From assembly GCA_030068075.1 (NCBI GenBank), contig CM057831.1, positions 12,753,370-12,817,369 of the forward strand: a stretch of DNA of 64,000 nucleotides, in the 5' to 3' direction. The notes beneath the pieces are model-generated. The model was not told where the DNA came from. It worked only from the letters and a program-made list of their open reading frames with translations, and ran no database searches. This document shows, piece after piece, positions 52,419 to 63,115 of this stretch. Numbering within the stretch: position 1 is the stretch's first letter; each line of letters begins with the position of its first letter. This DNA is from Paguma larvata (lineage: Eukaryota; Chordata; Mammalia; Carnivora; Viverridae). A program made the position numbers and the translations under genes.

Positions 52419-52854
52419 GTGAACCCACTGCTTCGTTTTAGGTTAGGAGGTCAGTGTTATCGCCTCTGGTCACTAACATTGCAAATGGCTAGCGAGCTCT
52501 TCAGCTGCTCTTTCTGTTTCGATCTTTGCGTCCCCCCTTTTAATAGGGACTCTTCCATCTGTCCGTTCTGGGTCTGGGTTTCAGTGGACAGAAGTCCAAT
52601 CTGGCTTGTGTTTTCTCCTATTCATCCCCGGTTCCAAGAAGAGTGCGAGAGATATGGAGTCAGCAGTGTGTGTGGTGGGAGGTGGTGGGTGGACCGGTGA
52701 GTCAGCACTTGCAGCTGGAGTCGACACGTTGGGGGACCGATTGGCCAGCAGGGGGGCAATGGGCCTGTGAGGGTGCGGGGGGGTGGTGTCCGTGGTGGTC
52801 ACCCCCGCCCCAGCCTCTGATGGACAGACAGTGCTCCGTGCCTCTTCCATTCAG
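52419..52854. other. Unassigned DNA
   Basis: No gene or repeat was recognised. Confidence 0.4.
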
Positions 52855-53112
52855 ATTCCACCTCTGATTAAGGGCCCTGACACAACATTTGGAGAACTAT
52901 GAAAAGCCAAGCTCATCTGCCAGGATAGAATTTCATTAAAGGAGGGTGAAATTAAAGGCTTTTCATGGAAAGAGATCCCTAGGATAATTTGATGGAAGAC
53001 TTTAATTATTTCAGAGTGCCCCCAAAAAAAGATGCTTTAAAAAAGGATTAATTTGGGGGAATCACATAAAAACATTTGAGTATCTCTTTGAGTTGTCATA
53101 GCTGCTCTTGAC
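52855..53112. promoter_or_regulatory. Candidate conserved non-coding element (about 260 bp)
   Basis: Repeat-free AT-rich island: 'cctctgattaagggccctga', 'gaatttcattaaaggagggt', 'gaaattaaaggcttttcatg', TAATTA at 53003-53008, 'aaaaggattaatttggggg' and 'gaatcacataaaaacatttg'. It has one of the highest densities of ATTA/TTAAT cores in the window, with sharp edges to GC-rich flanks. Confidence 0.5.
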
Positions 53113-53989
53113 CTGGAGCCTGTTGGCAGTCCACAAAAGGGGGCTTCGGTTCCCTGCCCATTCCTCTACATGCTGGTGACAGATGAGGCAAGACTCTGCC
53201 ACCAGGGGGACAGAGACCAAGTCATGGGCCATGGGTTCGAGTTACTCTGCGTAGACACCAGGTAGAGCTTCGAAGCCATTTTACCTGCTTTAATCCACTT
53301 GGTGCAGATACTTTTTCGGGAGGAAACTGTTAGGCTTCCCCTGCCGCCGGAGGAGGGAGGCAAGCTCTTCAAAAGCTTGTGCTGTCTCGGGGCCACATGG
53401 GGTAGCGGTTCTAGGACCCTGTATCCTATGGCCTGAGTGTCTTCCCGTTGCCAGACCACTACTGCTTCCAGGTGAGCTCACTTCTCGAGCTCACCTCGAC
53501 CTGGGGTGTCCCAGGGAGCATCAAGCCCCCAAAGACCCCAGAATTCGCTCAGTCCACCACTCTGTCTGAACCTCTATTTGGATTCCGTCTCAAGGACGGC
53601 AGAGCTGCTGTCCGCTCCTTGCGGTGCACCCATGAAGTCTGGAAACCCTGTCACTGTTCCGTCAGCCCGTTCCTCCTTGTCCAGGGCTTTGCGGGAGGAC
53701 GGTAGAGTCACCTAGCCAGCGGGTGCTACCGTAGAACAGATTAGAATGTTTGCATCTACCTGATGTGATTGGCAGAGAGCCGACCTGAGCAGTGACAAAC
53801 ACCGCCGGTTCCCGATGTGCCCCCGACACCTGGAGGCCCGAGGGTGTCTTCTGCCCGAGGCCCTGGGCACACCAGTCAGTGGCACCCGGGACCAGCCCTG
53901 TCCGTGTCGTCTTGTCTTGGGAGCCCCCGGGCCGGTGCTGGGGGTGCGGCTGGGTCGTCTGGTTCACTGGCCCTCCGGGTCATAGTCCA
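53113..53989. other. Unassigned DNA
   Basis: No gene or repeat was recognised. Confidence 0.4.
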
Positions 53990-54065
53990 GTTGATTTACC
54001 GTTGAATCCCCAAGGATAGAACATAGTAGGTGTTTCGCTAATATTGGTTGATAGTGAACATCACG
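53990..54065 (+). repeat. L2 LINE 3'-end fragment (sense)
   Basis: 'gttgaatccccaaggataga', 'acatagtaggtgtttcgcta' and 'atattggttgatagtgaac' follow the L2 3' terminus. Confidence 0.55.
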
Positions 54066-54864
54066 GAGTTTAAGTAAATCCCGATCTTTATTCATAAGAA
54101 GTGACACCACCTGCCATTTAGTCACAGAACTGACATCAGATGGGAGCCTTCGCTCTCCTGGTCTTCCTTCCCCAGAGGAGAAGCCGCAAACTAGGTGCGG
54201 GGAGAGCACCAGACAGTCGTAAAGCTGAACTCTAGTTCCACCCTGCCGGCGCTGGCTCTGAACACGCGCTCTTCACCCAAGTGTGCTTTTCTGCGGGACG
54301 GGCTCCCCTCCCTCTCCCCAGTTCTGGAGTTTTCTCTCCTTCTTCTGTCTTCCCTGCTCCCTACAGGCCCCCGTGCCTCTGGGAGTGCCCGGCTGGGCGG
54401 TGGGACCAGCTGTTGCCAAGCCCCCCCCCCGTGGTCCTCACCTCCTGCCTGCTCGCCTTGTATAACCGGGGCCACGCCGGTCCTTTAGCGATCTGCTAAA
54501 GCCCGGGGCTGCCCAGAAGCTCCTGAACACCCAAGTCCCCTCCTGGGGAAAAAGGCCACCTGTCCTGAGGGGCCACTGCTGGTTCAAAGCCCTCAGGACA
54601 GCTCTTGTCCCCTCCGCCACTGGGCCCCAGGCAGCATGAGCACGTGACCTGGGGGCACCTGCTAGAGCCGTGCACGAGGGCCTGACTGGTCTTGCCTGGA
54701 GCAGCTGAGCCAGACAAGCAGACAGGGGCCCTCGAGAGTGGCCCCCATCAGTCTGCACACCCCCAATTCCAGCACGAGTCATTCATCCTGCAGGTCATAA
54801 CACATCCCCTGCAGAATAAATGGCACACTCCAAAGAAAACTCCTGAGCTCACGTCTAGGCGCTG
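54066..54864. other. Unassigned DNA
   Basis: No gene was seen. 54195-54250 is faintly MIR-like. Confidence 0.4.
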
Positions 54865-55000
54865 CCGACAGTCGCTGTGCCCCTTAATTCCCCTGAGCCT
54901 CAGTCTCCTTGTCTGTAAAATGGGCGTAGAATGCCCACCATGTGATGGTAAGAGGAGCGCGGGTGACAGTGCTTTGAAAAGCGTAGGCTCGGAGGAGAGG
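54865..55000 (+). repeat. MIR SINE relic (sense)
   Basis: 'cctgagcctcagtctccttg' and 'tctgtaaaatgggcgtagaa' are the clear MIR core, followed by diverged 3' wording up to the minisatellite. Confidence 0.8.
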
Positions 55001-55001
55001 G

Positions 55002-55353
55002 GGCTGCCTGTGGCAGGGATGCCAAAGGAGGGCTGGGGGAGAGGGGGCAGCCTGCGGCAGGGGTGCCAGAGAAGGGCTGGAGGAGAGGGGGCAGCCTGTG
55101 GCAGGGGTGCCGAAGGAAGGCTGGGAGAGAGGGGGCAGCCTGCGGCAGGGGTGCCGAAGGAGGGCTGGGGGAGAGGGGGCAGCCTGCGGCAGGGGTGCCG
55201 GAGGAGGGCTGGGGGAGAGGGGGCTGCCTGCGGCAGAGGTGCCGGAGGAGGGCTGGGGGAGAGGGGGCTGCCTGCGGCAGGGGTGCTGGAGGAGGGCTGG
55301 GGGAGAGGGGGCAGCCTGCGGCAGGGGTGCCGAAGGAGGGCTGGGGGTGGGGG
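55002..55353 (+). repeat. 44-bp minisatellite, 8 tandem units
   Basis: Units starting at 55002, 55046, 55090, 55134, 55178, 55222, 55266 and 55310 share the order 'ggcagcctgcggcaggggtg' then 'ccgaaggagggctgggggag' then 'aggg'. Differences are single substitutions (for example 'ggctgcc' for 'ggcagcc', and 'ggagg' for 'gaagg'). Because 44 is not divisible by 3, a frame repeats every 132 bp, that is 44 codons. All three plus frames stay open, which explains the overlapping Gly/Arg-rich frames (the longest 313 codons, 54692-55633) without any gene. Confidence 0.95.
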
Positions 55354-56084
55354 GAGGCCCGCTCCGTGGAGGCGGGGCTCAGATGTGGGGAGGAACTCAG
55401 GCTTGGCCAGCTGGTGGGTGGAGGGAGGGCGAGTGGGCTCCGTCTTCATCCCTGGCCTTCATCTGACATCTCTAGCCCTGGCTGCTCGTGGACTTGAGTG
55501 CTGTCTTCTTCTCGGCTTGGAGGAGTTATTAATCTTGCCCTGGAAATACAGCTCCAGTCCAGGCACTGGGAGACCCCAGCCACCCCAACACCACTCACTG
55601 CCTCTCCGCCACCCGTTCCCTTGGCAGAAATGAGGATTCCGACTCTGAAAAGCTGTTTATTTGGTGTTCACTGGGCCTCTCTGACTGCCACGTGCCCCTT
55701 TGGGTGCGAGCATCCTGTGGAGATAGTAGGTTCCCGAAGCCAGGAACTGGGCTCCCAGCACCCCCCCCCCTCCCCCGACAGCATATAGCCTGGGCAGAGA
55801 GCCAAAGCCCATGAAGCCACAAAGATTGCCAGCTACATCCCGGCGCCCTGCACCCATCCATGTCACCATCAGACGGAGCAGGAGAGGGCTGTCCAGCAGC
55901 CCCACGGGGCCCAGGTGGGCCCCGACGCCTTGGCAGTCTCGTCAGCTTTTGAGGTGGAAGGTCTCTCCAGAAAGGGTGAGAAAGCCCATGCTCGGTTCTC
56001 GTGTTTTCCCTCCTCGACCATGAAAAATAAATGTGAAGTAAAGAGGGTTTCAGGGAAAAGCGCATCCCTCTTCCCTCCCTCCCT
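55354..56084. other. Unassigned DNA
   Basis: No gene or repeat was recognised. A C run (55762-55771) and CCCT repeats near 56070-56090. Confidence 0.4.
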
Positions 56085-56089
56085 CCCTT

Positions 56090-56392
56090 CCTTAAATATT
56101 TATCGAGCAAGCTGTGGATGCCTCGCGTTATGCTAGGACATCAAGCGTGGAGAGCATGTCTCCTGCCCTCTTAGGAACTCACCGTCTAGTCTGGAAGATG
56201 AAAGAACCGCCAAACAAGGTAGCAAAAGCGGGCATGCACGCACGATGGCAGTGCGGTAGCCATTCCGGCCTGGGGCAGCTTGGGGAAGCCTAGTGGAGTC
56301 CAGGAGGGCACCACGGAGGAGGTGGGCCTTGGATGATAGTGGGCGTTTGGAAAGGCGGGAAGTGCATGGTGAGAGCAGAACCGGTTCCGGGT
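56090..56392 (-). repeat. L2 LINE 3' end (antisense)
   Basis: 'aaatatttatcgagcaagct', 'ctgccctcttaggaactcac', 'cgtctagtctggaagatgaa' and 'gaggaggtgggccttggatg' follow the antisense L2 3' region. Confidence 0.75.
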
Positions 56393-56394
56393 GG

Positions 56395-56548
56395 TGGTTG
56401 ACGATCTGGGTTTGCATCCTGTCTACACCCCTAAATATCCGAGTCCCACCTGCCTATCTGAGCTTCAGGTTCTTCACTGGAAAACGTGGGGGCAATCCCA
56501 GTCTCTCCCTCCTCCGGTCGTTCGAGGATTAAGTGAAAGGAAACCCCA
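56395..56548 (+). repeat. MIR SINE relic (sense)
   Basis: 'gatctgggtttgcatcctgt', 'cttcaggttcttcactggaa', 'aacgtgggggcaatccc' and 'gaggattaagtgaaagg' follow MIR. Confidence 0.7.
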
Positions 56549-57934
56549 ACCCCGTGGGGCCAGGCTGCCCCAGAGTACGCGCGCCTTCGAGAAATGGTAA
56601 TTAGTGTTCTTCCTTCTGCCGCTGCTGGTGCCGTTCTCTGCCCTCCGCCTTCCAGCTGCTCCCCCTCTGTCCTCCTCGCGCCCTCCCAGCCTCCCCGAGG
56701 CTCTCGTCTGGGCCACACGTGCACCTGGTTATGTGCTCAGGCCCCCGGCCAATCCCCTCTTCCCAAACGGAGGAGGCCAGAGCACCTCCAGCAGGTGGGA
56801 ATGAAACCCAGCTTCCCTCCGGCCCTCCTCCGCTTGTCCTCCCCGGCGGAGAGGTTCCCTGCCAGCCCGCTGCTGTTTGTATTGACGGCGCCGGCCGCCT
56901 TTTCCTCCCTGGTGTCCCCTGCCACGCTGGGCGGCTGGGGAGCTGGCCTTTTGCTAGGAGAGGGGGGATGCTCTGCCCTCAGAGGCGGTGTCTGTCCACC
57001 CCCCTCTGGAGCCTGACATTTTGTCTGCACCAGGCCAGAGGCCTCTGTGCTCATTGGACCCGGCCCGGCCATCCTAGTGTTAATGCAATATCGCCAGCCT
57101 GCGGTTGGGACTGGCAAAGCTCTGGTGCAGAATGCCCGGCCCAGACGTGAGAGGCACCCGGTGTGTGTGCTGGGGGCAGGGCCGCGGTGGGCCCTGGGCG
57201 GGGAGCGCCCCTTCCCGGCTGGGGTCTAGGAGCCCACTGAGCGCATTCTGCAAGCCAGGCGGTTGGGAGAGGCGCCTCTGTCTCCGCCCAGCCCCGAGCT
57301 GCAGGGTTGTTCCTCTTCCCTGTCCTTCACAGCCGTGGCCCTCGGTCCCCTCTCACCTGTCAGTCTCTGCGGCGAACAGAAGGCCCTTCAGCCCAGACGT
57401 GCGAGCTGAGCCCCTCGGGAGTGAGCAAGCCGGGCCCCCAGGGGCCTGCCCTTTAGCTCAGACAAAAGGCTGCCCGACCACTGTGTGATGATGATATTCT
57501 GAGTGTTTCGGAGACAAATCGAAATGTGCTTGAAGGAGAACAGCGAATCCCCATCTTCTTGGGCTGCGTGTGTTCCTGGCAGCCTGCTGGGAAGGGGAGG
57601 CAGTCCAGGCTTTGAAGCAATGGTGCTTCTGAGCTAACAGCCGTTTCCACCCGTCCCTGCACTGCCCAGAAAACGTGGCATCCGAAGAGAAGCCAGCTCC
57701 TGACTCCTCTTTCCAGGGCGCTGGGCTGTGTTCTGGGTGGCTGGGACCCTGTCTCACGAGCCTCAGGTAAGGGAGACGCTCTCGGGGAGTGAGCCTCTGT
57801 TATGGTCCACGAGGGCATAGCACGTTGAGCGGAAATGAGCTAATGATTTAGTTTTGCCAACTTTCAAATTACTCCAGGCCCTTCTGCGCAATACCGTCGG
57901 GCGCTGAGGAAGGGTGGCATGGGATGCCAGGAAG
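56549..57934. other. Unassigned GC-rich DNA
   Basis: No repeat or gene was recognised over about 1.4 kb. Frames of 121-143 codons on both strands overlap and are Pro/Ser/Arg-rich. CpG density is moderate at 56880-57220. Confidence 0.4.
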
Positions 57935-58060
57935 GACACCGACCAGCCTCTGAAGGCTTGGCTGTGGGACCTCGGGCAGGGCCCCTCATCTTGTTGGACC
58001 CGTTTCCTCCTCTGTGAGATGAGAACGTGTGCCCAGGTGACCTCCAAGTTCTTGGAGAAG
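57935..58060 (+). repeat. MIR SINE relic (sense)
   Basis: 'ggctgtgggacctcgggcag' and 'gtttcctcctctgtgagatg' are the MIR core. Confidence 0.7.
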
Positions 58061-58094
58061 CCCTCTGGCCAAGGAGGAAAGAACGTGCAGGGGC

Positions 58095-58290
58095 CGGAGC
58101 ATTGGATGGTCTAGGTCAAGGTCCCCGCTTTGTCCTTTACCAGCCGGCTAGCCCATCTCTGCCTCAGTTCTCTTGTTTGCAGGATGGGAGTCATCACAGC
58201 ACCGGCCCCTCCGGGCTTTTGTGAGAATCAGTAGCGGTGCACAGAGAGCGTGGAGTGCAGTGTTTAGCTTGGGGACGGCCCCCCGGACGT
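58095..58290 (+). repeat. MIR SINE relic (sense), second copy
   Basis: 'gccggctagcccatctctgc', 'ctcagttctcttgtttgcag' and 'tttgtgagaatcagtagcgg' repeat the MIR order just after the previous copy. Confidence 0.65.
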
Positions 58291-58364
58291 GGCGGCTGTC
58301 ACGTCTCTCGTTGCCGGCATCATGATCGTCACCACGCCTTCTGTTTCTGACAGTGCTGGCTGCG

Positions 58365-58740
58365 AGGCCGGTCACTTCTCCAAGTTCTCCAACTTTGCTC
58401 ACGAGTCACTTGGAGACCTTGTCAGAAGGCAGATTCTGGGGCGCCTGGGGGCTGAGTCAGTGAAATGTCTCCGACTTCGGCTCAGGTCACGATCTTGTGG
58501 TCTGTGAGTTCGAGCCCCACATCGGGCTCTGTGCTGGCAGCTCGGAGCCTGGAGCCTGCTTCGGATTCTGTGTCTCCCTCTCTCTCTCTGTGTCTCCCCT
58601 GTTCATGCTCTGTCTCTCTCTCTCTCAAAAATAAATAAGCATTAAAAAAAAAAAACCTAATAAAAAAGGTGATTCTGACTCAGTAGGATTCTGAAGTGGA
58701 GCCCGAGTTTCGGCTTTTCTCACCAGCTCCCAGGCGAGGC
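58365..58740 (-). mobile_element. MER5A-like MITE, split by a SINE
   Basis: Left part 'tcacgagtcacttggagacc' with 'ttgtcagaaggcagattctg' and right part 'gattctgactcagtaggatt' with 'ctgaagtggagcccgag' are MER5A wording in order. 'ggcagattctg'/'ggtgattctg' at the junctions is the target duplication of the SINE. Confidence 0.7.
58439..58666 (+). mobile_element. CAN-SINE (feliform type), sense, inside a MITE
   Basis: Head 'ggggcgcctgggggctgagt' (A box altered), B box-like 'gtgagttcgagccccaca', 'agctcggagcctggagcctg', CT-rich stretch, 'aaaaataaataagcattaaa' and poly-A. Confidence 0.94.
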
Positions 58741-59225
58741 TGCTGCTCCCGTCACTAGGCCCCACTCTGCACATCTCCGTCTCGGATATGGAGGCACGGA
58801 GTAGGTAGACGTGTCATCCAGGGCCAGGCCTCCCGAGTGGGATGGGAGCCTCGTGGGGTCCGGGAAGAGATGTGACCAGTCTGGTAAGTTCAGCAACCCA
58901 GTCATCAGAGGAGAGAGAGAGAGAGAGAGGGTGGAGGCCTGTGGGGGCCATGAGGCCGGGAGCGGTCTTCCCCGCTGACGTTGTGAATGAGAGTTTGAAG
59001 GTGATTCTTTCCTTGAACTCTTAATTTTCTCTTAACTTAGGGCTGATTGTTATGATCGCCTCATGAGTGCCTTGGGCTTGTCTCTCAAATTATGTTGAAA
59101 GTTCCTCGAGGACGAGGGTCTGGGTCCTGTTCCTTCTCCCCCCAAGCTCCCGGAATCTAGCTGGGCCTGCAGGAGGTGCGCGGGACACATCTGCCCGGAG
59201 CCCCAGCATCGGAGCTTGGTGGGGC
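58741..59225. other. Unassigned DNA with a short (GA)n
   Basis: No gene was seen. A GA run lies at about 58910-58929. Confidence 0.45.
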
Positions 59226-59229
59226 GGGG

Positions 59230-59400
59230 GGGTGAGGACACGGGCTTTGGAACCGGGTGGCCCCGGCTGCAGGCCGGCACGGCCACGTCCTGTCACGCTG
59301 CAGGCAGGGGCACGCACGCGCCCTTCCCTCCACAGGCTTCCTCGTCTGGCAAGCCAGGGACGGGAGCAGCCACCTCCGAGATTCAGCCGGATTAGGTGAG
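59230..59400 (+). repeat. Possible MIR relic (sense)
   Basis: 'acacgggctttggaaccggg' and 'tggccccggctgcaggccgg' resemble the MIR 5' part. GC-rich drift makes it uncertain. Confidence 0.35.
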
Positions 59401-59999
59401 ACAGGTATGTGAAGGACCCAGCTCACAGCAGGGCTGCAGCCCCAGTCGCTCCCTCTCTGTCCTCCTCATCTCCGTTCTTTGTCTTCGCCCGCATTCTCCA
59501 GCTGCAGCGTGCCCTCTTGGAATCCTGGAGCCACTTAGAACCCCGTGCTCCTCTTCCAGGGCTTCACTGTGCTGGCCGGGCCCACCTGCCTCCAAGTTAG
59601 CTCTAGGCCGTGAGTCACGGGGGCCTGAGACTCGCCCCGCTTTCCGCGAGCGCCCCTCCCCCTTTCCGCCTGCCCCCTGTTCATCTTGCAGAAAGCTTTT
59701 CGGTCTTTCGGGAACGGTGCCCGAGGCGCACTGCCCGGTGAGCCCCGAGGGGATGGGGGGAGGGGTGGAGAAGCGCCGGCCGAACTGGAGACCCCCGAGT
59801 CCCCTGCAGGTGTCTGCACCAGGAGCCTCCAGAGACCTCTGTGTTCGTGGCGAACAGGGCTTTGTCCCGGGAACCTGGGCCCTTTCGTTCTGTGCGCCGA
59901 GAATGGGGGCACTTAGGTCCACTTCTCTGCGGGTGTCTGCGGCCTAGGGACACCGGCTTGGGGGAGTCACTGCTAATGCCTCACTAATCGCCCACGTCC
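59401..59999. other. Unassigned GC-rich DNA
   Basis: No gene was seen. Two long antiparallel frames (59392-59922 minus, 59396-59947 plus, 176 and 183 codons) nearly coincide, a sign of stop-poor GC-rich DNA rather than coding. Confidence 0.45.
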
Positions 60000-60180
60000 G
60001 TAACCCTCAGAGTTCACACGTGGTTTCCTTCTTCCGCACTCAGAACCTGTGAGGCAGCCGCGCTAGAGCAGCGTCCCCCAGTTTGCAGACCAGGAGGCCT
60101 GGAAGTCACCTGGTTCACTCAGGGACTCAGTCAGATGGGGGCATCTGGCTCTAAGTTCATTGCCTTTTGCCTTGGGTAAC
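60000..60180 (-). repeat. Possible MIR relic (antisense)
   Basis: 'tttgcagaccaggaggcctg' followed by 'tctggctctaagttcattgc' resembles antisense MIR. Weak. Confidence 0.4.
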
Positions 60181-60269
60181 AGCCACCCTCGGGGCCACCA
60201 GCGGGACGGCCAGGAGCAGAGTCACCGAGAGCCCTGTCTGTGCGGTGACAGTGATTTCCGAGTCTTCTT

Positions 60270-60715
60270 GGCCTGAACCTTCATTTAGGATGAAACGCCG
60301 TCAGCAGAATAATGATCATTATCGGCATATTTAAAGCGCTTAAAGATTTGAAGCCGAGTGAGGCTTTGCGCGGCTCTCGGAATCAGAGAGGCAGCGGCTC
60401 TGGGGGCCGGTCTCCGAGGAATCCCAGCCCCTCCTGATTCGGAGCAGACGGCCGGCCCTCTTCCATCAGGCAGGCTCCGGCTCGTCTCGGGTGCCTTCGC
60501 ACGTATCGATCTTCAAATCTTCTGGCTTAGAAGTTTTCGGCACGTTACCCCGCGTCTGAAGCGAGGCTGCGGCACCTGCCATGGGTGGTGTTCAATTAGG
60601 GACCCGAGAAGCTCTTCACTCTTCCTGTTCTATTGTAAATTCTAAGCATTAAAACGGTACCAATGGAGCTTTTTCAAGAGATTACATGCAAATGATATGT
60701 TTCCTAGGCAAAAGG
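60270..60715. promoter_or_regulatory. Candidate conserved non-coding element
   Basis: AT-rich edges with 'agaataatgatcattatcgg' (60305-60324, containing the palindrome AATGATCATT) and 'gcatatttaaagcgcttaaa', and at the right 'tgtaaattctaagcattaaa', 'aacggtaccaatggagc' and 'attacatgcaaatgatatgt' (60682-60701, an octamer ATGCAAAT-type POU site). Repeat-free throughout. The GC-rich centre (60350-60600) has many CpGs. Confidence 0.5.
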
Positions 60716-60984
60716 GGAAGGGCCGTGTTGGGGCGTGGGGCGGGGCAGGGCCGGGAGAGGGCTCGTGAACCCCTCTCCCCTCTGCTGGCTTGGTGGTGTT
60801 CGCTGGGAGGAGCCAAGCAGAGGCTGAAAGAAAGCATGGCTGGGTTGGGAGAGTTTTGTGAGAGCAGGGCCCCACTCGCAGAACGTCTACCACGAGATGT
60901 GCAGAAAGGGCAAGAAAAGGCCACCGCAAACCTCTTAGCTTCTGCAACCGAGGGGCTGTAAGCACGTGGCGGGGTTGGGGGGGG
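60716..60984. other. Unassigned DNA
   Basis: No gene or repeat was recognised. Confidence 0.4.
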
Positions 60985-61235
60985 AGAGCGCGGCGGTTAG
61001 CAGTGCAGACTTTGGAGTGGCCAAATGTGGGTTCCAATCCCCTTGCCTCCACTTGACACCGTGTAATGCCAGAACAGCGGCGGCCCCTCGCTGAACCCCA
61101 TCTCTGAAATGGGGCTCTTCAGACCTACCTCGTAGTTTGCGTGAGGATGGAGAGCGGTAATGCATGTGAAGTGCTTGGCGTGGTGCCTGACACATCGTAA
61201 GTCACCTAGTAGATGGCGAGAGGTGGACTCCGGTG
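60985..61235 (+). repeat. MIR SINE, nearly full length (sense)
   Basis: 'gcggttagcagtgcagactt', 'gggttccaatccccttgcct', 'ccccatctctgaaatggggc', 'agacctacctcgtagtttgc', 'gtgcctgacacatcgtaagt' cover MIR from the tRNA-like head to the 3' end. It is the best-preserved MIR in the window. Confidence 0.85.
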
Positions 61236-61795
61236 CCCCGTGCTTGATGGCACTCTCTCTTCGTCTCTCTGAGGTGCTTAGAGGATTTGTTGTTGAACGT
61301 GACAGTTAAGATTCATCGAGACCCTGCTGTGTGCCGGGGCCACGCGTGAGGTCGCACAGCCCACGGAAGGGGCAAGAGGGATTCATGCCCTCCTTTCCGT
61401 TGGTTGCTGCTGCTTCCCGGGTGGGAGCAGAGGTAGCCCGGAGAGGCCTCCACCTGTTACACATGGTCTTCTGGTCCCTCAAGACTCCTGCCCTGGTTAG
61501 CTCTCTGCAGAGCCTGCCCGCCCCGGCCTTTCTGGAAAGAGCTCTCCCAGGTGCGAGACTCCCAGCCTGCCAGCTTACCTTCTCCCAGAGGCACTTCAGA
61601 GAAAGTCTTTGTTCCCCTGGGGACCTATTCAGGGCAGAGTCTGTCGGACGGGGGGGCCTGTTGCTATGTCTGGAAAACCCACCGATCTGAAGACAGCAGG
61701 TTTGGGAACAGAGTCGGGAGACCATAGAAGTTCCTCTCCAGGGCTCTCATGAGACCCACACAGTAGGAGGCGGGGGATGATTCCCAGCTCCCAGG
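61236..61795. other. Unassigned DNA
   Basis: No gene was seen. 61305-61350 has a faint antisense MIR/L2 tail ('gattcatcgagaccctgctg'). Confidence 0.4.
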
Positions 61796-61799
61796 GGTT

Positions 61800-61822
61800 T
61801 CTCTCTCTCTCTCTCTCTCTCT
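61800..61822 (+). repeat. (CT)n microsatellite
   Basis: A perfect CT/TC run of about 23 bp with no recognisable SINE around it. Confidence 0.85.
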
Positions 61823-62689
61823 GCCTCTCTGCCAGTCTCCTTGTCCAGCTCATGGAGCCAGCAGGCGAGTGATTGCCTGGATGCTAGACCAGGTGGCCAG
61901 AGCCAGTAGCCTTTCTCTCCTGCTGCCCGGCAAAGCTAGAAGCCACCGTTTCCCCTCCCCCCTCAGTTGCGCTCAGCCTTGACAGCGGGGGGGCAAAGCT
62001 TGGGAGAAAATGGACCACTGGGACCCCGGGACCTTGATCAGCCATGGGGTTTATTTCCCTCTCTTTTCCCCTTTCCCGACTGAGAAGGTGGGAAGACAGC
62101 AGGGGGCAGCTAGGTGTGGCCAGAAATCCCTTTGGAACCTCAGGTCGTGGGTTCCTGCTCTGGCTGCTGCCAACTTCTGTCATAGATAACCCGGTCGTGG
62201 GGTCACGAACCTAGCAGTGCTCGCGTGCTCAGGAGCTGGGAAATATTTGGATAATTCTTAGAAACGATGGAGCTGCCCGAAGCACGCTAAATCAGCTATG
62301 TAGATTAAGAGGCAGAGGTCAAAATCCTGTTGTTCTTGGGCAAGAAGCAACCGCGTATTCCCTGGCAAGCCGTGTGCGGACACACCTGTGAGCTCCCCAG
62401 CTTCCTTCTGCACTGACCATTTGTACATTTCCACGGTCTACTCCCTACCTTGGGGCTGACCCTGGGGCCCCCTGCAAAAGGTGCCTCCCTGTACCGTGGC
62501 CCTTCCTCCAGGAAGAAGACGCTCAGTGTGTCGCACAGTCCACCTTAAGCCGTGCGTTGGGTGCACTAGAGGGTGCTGGGGAGGTGCCTGTCATTGAGAT
62601 CTCCTAGCTCGTGCCTAGTAGGAGTTACAGTTTTGAGTTCAGGCAACTCCGCTGAGTCAAAAAGGAAATCCTCCAGGGAGGGGGAACCC
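61823..62689. other. Unassigned DNA
   Basis: No gene or repeat was recognised. Confidence 0.4.
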
Positions 62690-62800
62690 AGTTGAACCGC
62701 TTTTAGTCATGGACCATTTAGTGTGAATTAATTAATCTGATGCTTTTCGGTGTGGCTACAGAGAGCGAGGTTCATTGTAATCGGAAGGGGCATAAGGTCA
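62690..62800. promoter_or_regulatory. Candidate conserved non-coding element (short)
   Basis: 'gcttttagtcatggaccatt', 'gtgtgaattaattaatctga' (TAATTA at 62729-62734) and 'ggttcattgtaatcggaagg' in 110 bp, repeat-free. Confidence 0.4.
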
Positions 62801-62890
62801 CTCGGGCGATAGCAGAGGGCTGGTGAAGGAAGGGGGCCGAGGGCACTGAAGATAAGCAGGGTCTCTACTCTGCCAGCTTATCGCTTATTT
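62801..62890. other. Unassigned DNA
   Basis: A short stretch with nothing recognised. Confidence 0.3.
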
Positions 62891-62894
62891 GTCT

Positions 62895-63115
62895 AAATTT
62901 TATTTATTTTTATTTTTTAAAATGTTTCTTTTTGAGAGACAGAGCATGAGCGGGGGAGGGACAGAGAGAGAGGGAGACACAGAATCCGAAGCAGGCTCCA
63001 GGCTCTGAGCTGTCAGCACAGAGCCCGACGCGGGGCTCGAACCCACGAACCGCGAGATCATGCTCTGAGCCCAAATCGGACGCTTGCTTAACCGACTGAG
63101 CCACCCAGGCGCCCC
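62895..63115 (-). mobile_element. CAN-SINE (feliform type), antisense
   Basis: T-rich tail with an unusual doubled AT part, 'atgtttctttttgagagaca', complete body with CpGs kept ('gagcccgacgcggggctcga'), and head end 'gagccacccaggcgcccc'. The retained CpGs suggest a young copy. Confidence 0.95.

Noticed and set aside
55002..55353. CRISPR-like array
   Set aside because: Units are directly contiguous with no variable spacers, and the host is a mammal.
54692..55633. 313-codon plus-strand frame with Gly/Arg-rich repeats
   Set aside because: The repeats are a direct reading of the 44-bp minisatellite, which is open in three frames.
59392..59947. Nearly coincident frames of 176 (minus) and 183 (plus) codons
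   Set aside because: Complementary open frames of equal extent in GC-rich DNA are a sign of low stop frequency, and neither has a domain.
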